64,000 nt of DNA from Arthrobacter gandavensis (lineage in GTDB: Bacteria > Actinomycetota > Actinomycetes > Actinomycetales > Micrococcaceae), in assembly GCF_009192735.1 (NCBI RefSeq), contig NZ_VTFU01000004.1:372001-436000 (forward strand), in the 5' to 3' direction. The number at the start of each line of letters is the position of its first letter. Within the stretch, counting starts at the first letter, position 1. The position numbers and the translations under genes are program-made. Positions 1 through 7,585 of the stretch are shown in pieces. Below the pieces are notes generated by a model. That model did not search any database. It saw only the letters and a list, made by a program, of their open reading frames with translations, and was not told the origin of the DNA.

Positions 1-780
1 CAGGGCCACGGTGAACAGCGAGCGCCCTTCGGCAGCGACGGAGGCAGCCCGCGTTTGCCGGCCGGGAGCAACCCAGGCCCAGAAAATGCGCAGTCCGGCC
101 GCCACGGCAATGAAGACAGCGGTTAACTCCATGAGCCCGTGCGGCAGGATGTACGTGAAGAAGACGTCCAGTTCGCCGTAAGCGGCCATGGTGCCGCCTG
201 CGATCCCCACGTTCATGGCGTTCTGGTACAGCACGTACGGACCCCAGATCCCCGTGATGCCGAAGGCAACGGACTGCAGGGCAATCCAGGCGTTGTTGGT
301 CCAAACCTGTCCGGCAAAGGACGCCGCCGGATTCTCGGAGTAGTACGCCACAAAGTCCTGCTCCACATACCGCTGGACCTCCGCATCCGAACCGATGGCC
401 GCGGAAATGACGCCTGGCGTTGATGCGGCCCAGGCACCGGCCAGCCACGCCATCAGGATGAAGGCTGCCCCCACGGCCAGGGTAAGCCAGCGGACCCGGT
501 AAAAACCGGACGGGAGCGCATGGACGAAGAAGTTGACCAGATCTTCGAGGAAGTTCGAGCGTGCCCCGGTGAAGCGGGTCCTGGCACGGGAAAGGCGCAT
601 GGACAGGGCTGCGGACAATGCTCCCTCGGGCGCCACCGAACGAATGGTGGACAGATGGGACGAGGTGCGCCGGTACAGGCGCAGCAGTTCATCGGCTTCC
701 TCCCCGCTGAGCCGGCGCCGTGCGGAGAGTTCATCCAGCCGCTGCCAGTCCGGGGAGTGCACTGCACTGAAAGCATCCAT
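1..780 (-). CDS. SpoIIM-family (stage II sporulation protein M) integral membrane protein, partial
   Basis: The reading frame runs off the left window edge, so only the N-terminal 260 residues are visible, from the ATG at 780. A soluble helical N-terminus of about 90 residues is followed by a hydrophobic stretch near 100-120 and further segments around 170-245, including FGITGIWGPYVLYQNAMN and YILPHGLMELTAVFIA. The PHG-x-x-E motif is typical of SpoIIM/DUF95 proteins. The gene is divergent from an RDD protein, and this pairing is common in non-sporulating actinobacteria. The function there is unknown, so the sporulation name is historical. The C-terminus is outside the window. Confidence 0.85.
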   Translation of the reverse strand, partial: MDAFSAVHSPDWQRLDELSARRRLSGEEADELLRLYRRTSSHLSTIRSVAPEGALSAALSMRLSRARTRFTGARSNFLEDLVNFFVHALPSGFYRVRWLTLAVGAAFILMAWLAGAWAASTPGVISAAIGSDAEVQRYVEQDFVAYYSENPAASFAGQVWTNNAWIALQSVAFGITGIWGPYVLYQNAMNVGIAGGTMAAYGELDVFFTYILPHGLMELTAVFIAVAAGLRIFWAWVAPGRQTRAASVAAEGRSLFTVAL

Positions 781-850
781 GTCCACGGTTACACCCTAGC
801 GCTGGGTACAGTGGAGTTCCCACCACGAATTGCCGCCGGGAGGAGCACAC

Positions 851-1654
851 GTGAGTTCCATCGTCACCGGGGAGGCCGTTGTCTTGGAGCTGCGCCCGGC
901 GTCTTTTGCCGCACGGGCGCTGAGCTCCCTGATCGACGTCGTCACCCAGCTGCTGGTGCTCCTTGGGCTGCTGGTGCTTTTCGCGCGGACCCTGGGCGAA
1001 TCAGTGGATCCCGCCCTCGGTGCCGCCCTCATATTGGCGATCGTTGTCCTGGTCATGGTCGGAGCACCCGTGGCGGTGGAAACGCTGACCCGGGGCAAGT
1101 CCCTGGGGCGCCTTGCCATGGGTCTGCGGATAGTGCGCGACGACGGCGGTGCCGTGCGCTTCCGCCACTGCCTGATCCGCGGCATGACAGCGATCCTCGA
1201 GATTTATCTGTCGGCCGGATCAGTGGCCTTCATGGTGGCCCTGTTCAATGAGAGGTCCAAGCGGCTCGGTGACATCATGGCCGGAACCTACGCCCTGCGG
1301 GAACGCATCTCAGCACCCGGTTCCCCTCAAGTGGAGGTGCCGATGATGCTGGCGGGCTGGGCCCGGCTCGCCGATCTGGGCCGGCTGCCTGATGCGCTGT
1401 CCCGCCGGGTGTCGCGGTTCCTGACCCAGAGCCCCAGGTTGTCGCCGCAGTCACGCGGCGCGCTTGCCGCCGGCCTGGCCAGTGAAGTTTCGGCTTTCGT
1501 GTCTCCGCAGCCGCCGGCCGGGACCTTCCCCGAGGATTTCCTCCGTGCCGTGATGGCTGAGCGCCGGAACCGGGACTTCGCCACGCTGACCCGGCAGCGC
1601 GAACGCACCGAGCAGATGAGCCAGCGCCTGCACCGGCTGCCCTTCAGCAGATAA
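851..1654 (+). CDS. RDD family membrane protein
   Basis: This 267-residue protein has an RDD domain in its first 150 residues. ASFAARALSSLIDVV opens the first membrane helix, a second helix lies near 55-75, then TRGKSLGRLAMGLRIV, and a third helix lies near 120-140 followed by RSKRLGDIMAGTY. The C-terminal 120 residues are soluble and basic. I chose the GTG at 851 because GGGAGGAG sits 6-8 nt upstream; an ATG at 830 lies before that ribosome-binding site. The gene diverges from the SpoIIM-like gene across 70 bp, so the two may share a control region. RDD proteins are poorly characterised, with transport suggested for some. Confidence 0.88.
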   Translation: MSSIVTGEAVVLELRPASFAARALSSLIDVVTQLLVLLGLLVLFARTLGESVDPALGAALILAIVVLVMVGAPVAVETLTRGKSLGRLAMGLRIVRDDGGAVRFRHCLIRGMTAILEIYLSAGSVAFMVALFNERSKRLGDIMAGTYALRERISAPGSPQVEVPMMLAGWARLADLGRLPDALSRRVSRFLTQSPRLSPQSRGALAAGLASEVSAFVSPQPPAGTFPEDFLRAVMAERRNRDFATLTRQRERTEQMSQRLHRLPFSR

Positions 1655-1684
1655 ACGGCTCCGCCCGCCGGCCGGTTACCGGAG

Positions 1685-2923
1685 CTACTGCTTGGGCTGG
1701 CTGGTCCATTCCGCCCAGGGCAGGTTCCAGTCACCGAAGCCGTCCCATACGTACATCGGTCCGTAGCCGGTGTTCAGCACCTGGACAACGTCCCCGGCGT
1801 CGAAGTTGTCATAGATGTACTTGGCGCCTTCGGGGCTCATGCCGATACAGCCGTGGGAAACATTTGCCACGCCCAGCACCGGCTGCGCCGAAGGCAGGGC
1901 CTCATGGATGAAGGCGCCGCCATTGGAGATGCGGGAGGCGTTCTTGGCGTTCACCGGCTCGTAGTAGGCCTTGTCCCCCGGCTTTAGTCCCAGGGACTCG
2001 GCCCGGAACGGAATGCTCTGATGCTGGTCCATAATCACGTGGTAGCCGATGGTGGACGGCCAGTCCTGGGTGCCCAGCGTGACGGGGAAGGTCCGGGTCA
2101 GCACGCCGTCAATATAGACGCGCATCATCTTGTCCGCGTTGTCGACGACGGCGAGGCGGGTGTTGTGGGTCGTGAAGGTGACGGTTTCGTTGAAGTTACC
2201 GATCATACCGTTGCCAAAGTCCACCCCGAAGAGGGCCATGTCCACGGTGATGGTGCTTTGCGGCGCCCAAAACTCCTCGGCCCGGTAGCGGACCTGGGTG
2301 TCACTGATCCAATAGAAAGCTCCCACTTGACCGGAGGTGGAGGTGATCTTGATGGCTGCTTCGACTTCGGGCTTGTTCAGCACTGGCTCGCTGAACCGCA
2401 GCTCGATCGGCTGCCCAATTCCCACCGTTGTTCCGGACGCCGGATACATGACGGCGTTGGCCTCGTTGGGAGGAGTGACTGTGGTGAATTTTCGGGTCCC
2501 GCTGCTGGTGTCGCCATTGGCATCAGCCAGCGTGTACGTCAGTTTGTACGCCGTGTTGAATGCCAGCGGAGCCGTGGCGGTCCATACGGTTCCGCCGGCA
2601 CTGAGCTCCCCGGGAACCGGGTCGCCGCCGGTCTCGGGAACCAGCTTCGCTGATTCGACCGTGCCTTCCTGCACGGTGATGACCGGAGCAGTGATGGGGT
2701 TCACCTCAACGGCGTCCGCATCAGGGGTAACGACGGCAACGGGCTTGGGCACGGCGGGTTTTGCGTCCGGGGACTTCGAGGCTGACGCCTTCGATCCGGC
2801 GCTGGGAGCATCTTCAGCTACCACGGAACACGAGGTGAGGGCTGCGCTCCCACCCAGAAGGATCGTTCCTGCCAGCACAGGACCGATGATCCAACCCTTG
2901 CGCCGCTTTGTGTCCTGTGCCAT
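1685..2923 (-). CDS. L,D-transpeptidase with Ig-like domains (YkuD), lipoprotein
   Basis: This 412-residue protein probably makes 3-3 cross-links in peptidoglycan on the outer face of the membrane. The chosen start (ATG at 2923) gives a basic n-region, a hydrophobic stretch and the lipobox LTSC at about residues 29-32, so a lipid-anchored protein is expected. Residues about 75-265 look like two Ig-like modules, as in mycobacterial LdtMt2. The YkuD catalytic domain follows, with the active-site motif SHGCIGM near residue 365. A longer version starting at 2974 would bury the signal peptide and is less likely. The gene is single, downstream of nothing obvious and followed by a convergent RDD gene. 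Confidence 0.9.
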   Translation of the reverse strand: MAQDTKRRKGWIIGPVLAGTILLGGSAALTSCSVVAEDAPSAGSKASASKSPDAKPAVPKPVAVVTPDADAVEVNPITAPVITVQEGTVESAKLVPETGGDPVPGELSAGGTVWTATAPLAFNTAYKLTYTLADANGDTSSGTRKFTTVTPPNEANAVMYPASGTTVGIGQPIELRFSEPVLNKPEVEAAIKITSTSGQVGAFYWISDTQVRYRAEEFWAPQSTITVDMALFGVDFGNGMIGNFNETVTFTTHNTRLAVVDNADKMMRVYIDGVLTRTFPVTLGTQDWPSTIGYHVIMDQHQSIPFRAESLGLKPGDKAYYEPVNAKNASRISNGGAFIHEALPSAQPVLGVANVSHGCIGMSPEGAKYIYDNFDAGDVVQVLNTGYGPMYVWDGFGDWNLPWAEWTSQPKQ

Positions 2924-3085
2924 AACTGCTAACCAATGCTTCCTGGTGCTCTCGACAGATGCTGGAGCGACCATAGCCCCCCAGCGTCATTTTACGGTAC
3001 GACTGCGGCAAAAGATGCCACATCGTTGCCTGCCGCACCTGCGCATCGTTCGGGTCAGGAAAGAACCCGAACCAGGACCACGAAG

Positions 3086-3119
3086 AGGGGCGGCACCCCC
3101 GCCGGTGGTGCCGCCCCTT
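3086..3119. terminator. Strong hairpin 3' of ahcY
   Basis: GGGGCGGCACC pairs with GGTGCCGCCCC around a nine-base loop. It lies 22 bases past the ahcY stop codon on the minus strand and is followed there by only a weak T-rich stretch, which is common for GC-rich actinobacterial terminators. Confidence 0.7.
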
Positions 3120-3140
3120 ACGGTGCTTCGTCTTCCGGGC

Positions 3141-4619
3141 CTAGTAGCGGTAGTGCTCCGGCTTGAACGGTCCGGCGACGTCGACACCCAGGTATTCGGC
3201 CTGGCTCTTGGTCAGTTCGGTCAGTTCGACGCCGAGGGCATCCAGGTGCAGGCGGGCCACCTTCTCGTCCAGGACCTTGGGCAGCACGTAGACCTGGTTG
3301 GCGTAACCGCCGTCCTCCTCCGATTTGCCGTGCTTGGTGAACAGCTCGATCTGCGCGATGGTCTGGTTCGCGAAGGAGTTGGACATGACAAACGAGGGAT
3401 GTCCGGTGGCGTTGCCAAGGTTCAGCAGGCGACCTTCGGACAGCACAATGATGCTGCGCTGCTCTGCGGTGCCCTCGTCAAAGATCCATTCGTGCACCTG
3501 GGGCTTGATCTCGACCTTGCGGATGCCCGGAACCTTGGCGAGTCCGGCCATGTCGATCTCATTGTCGAAATGCCCCACGTTGCCCACAATCGCCTGATGC
3601 TTCATCCGGGCCATATGCTCGGCCAAGATGATGTCCTTGTTGCCCGTGGTGGTGATGAACAGGTCCCCCTGTCCGAGCACCGATTCCAGCTTGGCCACCT
3701 GGTAACCGTCCATGGCCGCCTGCAGGGCACAGATGGGATCGATTTCGGTGACGATCACCCTGGCACCCTGGCCGCGGAGCGCTTCAGCCGCACCCTTGCC
3801 GACGTCGCCGTAACCGCAGACCACCGCCACTTTTCCGCCGATCAGCGTGTCGGTGGCCCGGTTCAGGCCATCGGGCAGGGAATGCCGGATGCCGTACCTG
3901 TTGTCGAACTTAGACTTCGTCACTGAGTCATTAACGTTGATGGCCGGGAAGAGCAGCTTGCCTTCGGCCGCAAGCTGGTACAGCCGCAGGACGCCGGTGG
4001 TGGTTTCCTCGGTGACACCGCGGATGCCCTTGGCAATTTCGGTCCATTTGCCGGGCGTTTCCGCCAGCGAGCGGCGAAGGACGTCCAGGATGACGGTGTA
4101 TTCGTGGGAGTACCCCGGATCGCCTTCCTCCGGGTTCGCCGGCACCGCGCCGGCCGCTTCGAACTCAACGCCCTTGTGCAGCAGCATGGTCGCGTCACCG
4201 CCGTCGTCGAGGATCATGTTCGGGCCGCCTGAGCCCTCAGGCCAGGAGAGAATCTGCTCGGCGGTCCACCAGTACTCCTCCAGGGACTCGTTCTTCCACG
4301 CGAACACCGGGACGCCGGCCGGCTCGGAAGGCGTTCCGTTGCCCACGACGACGGCGGCGGCGGCTTCGTCCTGAGTGGAAAAGATGTTGCAGGATGCCCA
4401 GCGGACCTCGGCGCCAAGGGCCGTGAGGGTTTCGATCAGGACGGCCGTCTGCACGGTCATGTGCAGGGACCCGGCAATTCTGGCCCCCTTCAGCGGCTGG
4501 CTGGGACCGTACTCGCGGCGCAGGGCCATCAGGCCGGGCATCTCGTGCTCCGCCAGGCGGATCTGGTGGCGTCCGGCCTCAGCCAGGGACAGGTCTGCAA
4601 CCTTGAAGTCGAAACTCAC
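3141..4619 (-). CDS. ahcY: Adenosylhomocysteinase
   Basis: The 492-residue enzyme reversibly hydrolyses S-adenosylhomocysteine to adenosine and homocysteine, relieving inhibition of methyltransferases. The substrate domain ([20 protein letters not shown], then [21 protein letters not shown]) is followed by the NAD-binding segment [20 protein letters not shown] near residue 270. The C-terminus ends in the family-typical PxxYRY. Length matches the actinobacterial type, which has the roughly 40-residue insert. It begins 8 bases after the Trm112-like gene, so the two are probably cotranscribed. There is no room for a leader riboswitch in that gap. Confidence 0.98.
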   Translation of the reverse strand: MSFDFKVADLSLAEAGRHQIRLAEHEMPGLMALRREYGPSQPLKGARIAGSLHMTVQTAVLIETLTALGAEVRWASCNIFSTQDEAAAAVVVGNGTPSEPAGVPVFAWKNESLEEYWWTAEQILSWPEGSGGPNMILDDGGDATMLLHKGVEFEAAGAVPANPEEGDPGYSHEYTVILDVLRRSLAETPGKWTEIAKGIRGVTEETTTGVLRLYQLAAEGKLLFPAINVNDSVTKSKFDNRYGIRHSLPDGLNRATDTLIGGKVAVVCGYGDVGKGAAEALRGQGARVIVTEIDPICALQAAMDGYQVAKLESVLGQGDLFITTTGNKDIILAEHMARMKHQAIVGNVGHFDNEIDMAGLAKVPGIRKVEIKPQVHEWIFDEGTAEQRSIIVLSEGRLLNLGNATGHPSFVMSNSFANQTIAQIELFTKHGKSEEDGGYANQVYVLPKVLDEKVARLHLDALGVELTELTKSQAEYLGVDVAGPFKPEHYRY

Positions 4620-4627
4620 GGGGCTCC

Positions 4628-4834
4628 TCAGTTCGAAGTGGCGGAAACGGAATCGGAAGTAGCCGATGAGGACGGTGCCAGCAGAACCGGGATGCCCTCC
4701 TCCAGCACGTAGCGGACACGGCGGCCATCAGCATCGGGTGCCGTCGAGACCAACTCCCCGTTGACTTCTTCCAGGGGGGAACCGGTAATGGGGCAGCGCA
4801 GAACCGCCATGAGGTCGGCAGTGAGTGTGGCCAT
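4628..4834 (-). CDS. Trm112-like small zinc-ribbon-type protein
   Basis: This 68-residue protein has the Trm112 signature [21 protein letters not shown] near its N-terminus and the typical [11 protein letters not shown] segment. Eukaryotic Trm112 activates methyltransferases. Bacterial versions (YcaR-like) are small and their role is uncertain. Several starts are possible: GTG at 4846, ATG at 4834 (chosen; the protein then begins [12 protein letters not shown], like relatives) or ATG at 4810. Lying directly upstream of ahcY, a methylation-cycle gene, it may assist a methyltransferase, but that is inference. Confidence 0.8.
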   Translation of the reverse strand: MATLTADLMAVLRCPITGSPLEEVNGELVSTAPDADGRRVRYVLEEGIPVLLAPSSSATSDSVSATSN

Positions 4835-4929
4835 GGTGTGCAGCACTTCCTTGGATAGGTCGGGGCCGCGCTCAATAACGCGGCGCAGTTCCCCTCAGAC
4901 TATCCCTTTGCCTGCCGGTACCGCCCGGT

Positions 4930-5310
4930 TCAGCCCTCTTCGCGGAGCACGCGAAGATGCGCGCGGCGGGTCCCGGGAATCTCAGCCGGGGGCTCCAGCG
5001 CATGTTTACCGGCGCGTTTGGGCGTCTCGGCGGCGGGGACCTCGCCCGCTTCCCGCACGGCATCCACCAGGGCGGACAAATCGTCACGGCTTGGCGTCCG
5101 GGGCTGCCCCGAGAGATTCAGCCGGACCACTTCCCACCCCAGCGGAACGGTGAGCCGGGCGGCGTGCGAGCTGCACAAATCGTAACAATGGGGTTCGGCG
5201 TAGGTGGCCAATGGCCCCAGCACGGCGGTGGAGTCGGCATAGACGTACGTCAGGGTGGCGACAGCCGCCTGTCGGCACGCTGATCTTGAGCACAGTCTTA
5301 AGGAATCCAC
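4930..5310 (-). CDS. DUF3499 family protein
   Basis: This 126-residue actinobacterial protein has paired cysteines at the N-terminus (LCSRSACRQAAVATL) and a second cluster (HCYDLCSSHAARLTVPLGW), which suggests a zinc ribbon. The C-terminal third is charged and probably flexible. The start is the GTG at 5310, and the fourth codon is the rare Leu codon TTA. Homologues sit between whiB2, a metallopeptidase-like gene and manB in many actinobacteria. Here manB is absent and the next gene is Trm112-like. No function has been established. Confidence 0.85.
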   Translation of the reverse strand: MDSLRLCSRSACRQAAVATLTYVYADSTAVLGPLATYAEPHCYDLCSSHAARLTVPLGWEVVRLNLSGQPRTPSRDDLSALVDAVREAGEVPAAETPKRAGKHALEPPAEIPGTRRAHLRVLREEG

Positions 5311-5407
5311 GGAGGACCACTTTACCCGGCCCGGCCACCAGTGGCGGGCAGGCTCGCCGATATCGGCGGCAGCTGAAAAACAGTGCCCGCGGAGCAGGTT
5401 CAGAGGC

Positions 5408-5413
5408 TACAGT
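5408..5413 (+). promoter_or_regulatory. Candidate -10 element (TACAGT) of a leaderless transcript
   Basis: TACAGT lies 6 bases upstream of the ATG at 5420. No Shine-Dalgarno sequence is present, so transcription would start at or next to the start codon. No convincing -35 element was seen. Confidence 0.4.
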
Positions 5414-5419
5414 TCTTAT

Positions 5420-5932
5420 ATGTCCACCGGACCAACTCTCAGGGTGAATCTCGGTCCCGACGACGGTTCCACTCCGGCGTCGCCCGGATACGGGCCGCAG
5501 CGCCCGTTTCACCGGCGCCGCCGCAACCGGCACGGGCGCGGACTGCGCGGTGAACTCATTCCGGCCCACCTGGCGGGATCCCGGACCCGTTCGGAACGCT
5601 TTGACGCCTGGGTCCTGGAGTCCGCGCAGCGCCTGGAACGGCTGTGGGGCGACAGCATCCAGACCTACCAGTTTGTGGTCCAGGACATTCCCCCGGGGCT
5701 CGAAGAACTGGCAGCCTCAGGCGAGCACCTTCCGTTCGGCGCCGGCGCTCCCGCCGCCGGTCCGCGCCCCGCTGTCATCACCGTCTACCGGCATCCGGTG
5801 GAAGCTGCAGCCCGCGGCCTGGTGCCGGTCAGCGAACTGATCCACGACGTCGTGGTGGAACAGCTGGCAACCCTGATGGGGATGGATCCGGAGACCGTCG
5901 ATCCCACCTACGGCCGGTTCCGGCCGCTGTAG
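5420..5932 (+). CDS. Metallopeptidase-like family protein (zincin-like, degenerate motif)
   Basis: This 170-residue protein has an arginine-rich N-terminus (FHRRRRNRHGRGLRGELIP) and a folded part from about residue 48 that resembles the Zincin_1/DUF1025 family next to DUF3499 in actinobacteria. Where true family peptidases have HExxH, this one reads LIHDVVVEQLATLMGMD. It keeps one histidine and one glutamate but not the zinc motif, so peptidase activity is doubtful. The ATG at 5420 is preceded by TACAGT with 6 bases between and no ribosome-binding site. It is divergent from the DUF3499 gene and convergent with the DUF5719 gene. Confidence 0.8.
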   Translation: MSTGPTLRVNLGPDDGSTPASPGYGPQRPFHRRRRNRHGRGLRGELIPAHLAGSRTRSERFDAWVLESAQRLERLWGDSIQTYQFVVQDIPPGLEELAASGEHLPFGAGAPAAGPRPAVITVYRHPVEAAARGLVPVSELIHDVVVEQLATLMGMDPETVDPTYGRFRPL

Positions 5933-5938
5933 CGAGGC

Positions 5939-7585
5939 TTAGTAGCCCAGTCCCACCGGTACTCTCACTCCCCCGACGTTGCCCTTCGGCAGCGGCAGCA
6001 CCGATATTCCGGGGCCTTCAGCGGAGGACACGGTCTGGGCGCCGTAAACGGCGTCACCGGTGGTGCTGATCAGCACCGCGACGAGGCCGGATCCCACTTC
6101 GGTGGCCGGAACGTCAACGGTTGTTCCCGCGGCCACGGCCACCAGCTGTTCTTCCTGGAGGCTGCCGTCGGTGCCTACACCGGTCAGCCGGACCTCAGCG
6201 GCACCGGCTGGAGCTGCAAAGGTGAGAACCGAGTTTGCGTTCGGCAGCACCGCCAGATGCTCGCTGCCCAGACGCTCCGCCGATGGCGCGAGGGCGACAT
6301 CGACCGGCGCGTCCACCTCGTCTCCCCGGCTGGACACAACGCCCGCAACCACGGAGACATCGGCGCTGACCTCCACCGTGTAGGTGCCCGCGGGCACATC
6401 CGCCAGGGGCAGCTGGCCGACGCTGCCGGCCGGAACGGTAAAGACTCCGCCGCCGTCGATGGCCAGCTCGCCCTTGGGGCCGAGCACCCTGACCGAGACA
6501 ACAGCGTTCGAGCTGCCGGGGACAGCAACCTGAACGGCGGGCGTTACGAATTCAAAACCGCGCTGTGCAGCCACTTTCCTGGTCGCTGCGGGGTCCTGCA
6601 CCCGAACACCGCTGACCACCTGCTGGGGTGAAGCGGCAGCCGCCGGCTGAAGAAGTTCCACGCCCCCGGGGGTCAGGCCCCGCAGGATGCTCTGCTGTAC
6701 CAACGCAGTCACCGGGCCTCCGGAGCTGCGTACGTGAACCGCGGCGGCGGGTTCGTTCGCGGCCAGCCCGGCCATCACGATGGATTTGGTTTCCCCCGGC
6801 GGAACCAGGATCCCCCGGGTACCGCTGCCTTCGACACGTCCCTTGGATCCGAAAATTTCCAAGTCGACGGTGGCCGCGCTCTCGGACGCGTTGGTCAGCC
6901 GCAGCACGGCGGTGGCGCCCACGGTCGTGCGGACCCCGGTGATCCACATGTCGTTGCCGGGAGCTTGGCAATTTGCGGCGGCCAGCCCGGAGAGGTCCCC
7001 GTCCTTGGCGGCAAAAGTCACAACCCCGTTGGCCGTGGCCTGCTGGGTGCCCGAAGGCTCGGCACTCAGGACGCTGACATCGGTCACTTCCTGATGGCTG
7101 ACGACGCCGGCGCTGCGGACCCCGGCAAGGGGCGCGGCATCCGGTTCTTTTGCGGCAATCGTTGTGAGGATGCCGGAGCCGTCTGCCTGCAGCAGCGCCG
7201 ACTCCGGGATCGGATTACCGGCTCCGCTGAGCACCGCGGCACTCAGAGTCGTCCGGGCCGACTCCGAAACAGGACTGAATTGGGGATCTGTCCCGGCCAC
7301 ATCACCGGATAACAGCCGCAGGGGTTCCGGACACACTGCGCTCAGCGGTCCGGCGGGAACGTCGGCGGCTGCCACGTCCACATTTCGGCCGGCGGTCCCG
7401 GCCTCCACCACCTGGGACCCGGCCACCACGGCCGCGGCGGCGGCGAGCACCAGCACACCGGCGGCAGCCGTGGCAGCACGCTGCCGGCGCCTCCTCCGGC
7501 GGGCACGGGTTTCCGACCGGCCGGAGGCCACCGGCAGGTCCTTCACGGCTTCCGTTTCTTTCCTCCCGGAGTCCTTGCGGCTCAT
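5939..7585 (-). CDS. DUF5719 family exported protein
   Basis: This 548-residue protein has a basic N-terminus (ARRRRRRQRA), one membrane segment at about residues 37-60 (AAAGVLVLAAAAAVVAG) and a large, Ala/Val/Gly-rich beta-type extracellular region. No catalytic motif is evident. It starts with ATGA overlapping the stop of the giant glycosyltransferase gene, so the two are translationally coupled and probably act together at the envelope. Homologues occupy the same position next to WhiB and GT2 genes in other actinobacteria. The function is unknown. Confidence 0.85.
   Translation of the reverse strand: MSRKDSGRKETEAVKDLPVASGRSETRARRRRRRQRAATAAAGVLVLAAAAAVVAGSQVVEAGTAGRNVDVAAADVPAGPLSAVCPEPLRLLSGDVAGTDPQFSPVSESARTTLSAAVLSGAGNPIPESALLQADGSGILTTIAAKEPDAAPLAGVRSAGVVSHQEVTDVSVLSAEPSGTQQATANGVVTFAAKDGDLSGLAAANCQAPGNDMWITGVRTTVGATAVLRLTNASESAATVDLEIFGSKGRVEGSGTRGILVPPGETKSIVMAGLAANEPAAAVHVRSSGGPVTALVQQSILRGLTPGGVELLQPAAAASPQQVVSGVRVQDPAATRKVAAQRGFEFVTPAVQVAVPGSSNAVVSVRVLGPKGELAIDGGGVFTVPAGSVGQLPLADVPAGTYTVEVSADVSVVAGVVSSRGDEVDAPVDVALAPSAERLGSEHLAVLPNANSVLTFAAPAGAAEVRLTGVGTDGSLQEEQLVAVAAGTTVDVPATEVGSGLVAVLISTTGDAVYGAQTVSSAEGPGISVLPLPKGNVGGVRVPVGLGY

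Noticed and set aside
2337-3926. A 529-codon plus-strand frame
   Set aside because: It is antisense to the L,D-transpeptidase and ahcY and has no recognisable domain.
4620-4627. SAH riboswitch in front of ahcY
   Set aside because: Only eight bases separate ahcY from the Trm112-like gene, so no aptamer fits, and the region before Trm112 shows no such fold.
4846-4890. Remnant of manB before the Trm112-like gene
   Set aside because: The frame upstream continues for about 15 codons (IERGPDLSKEVLHT) to a TGA, but this is too short to call a relic.
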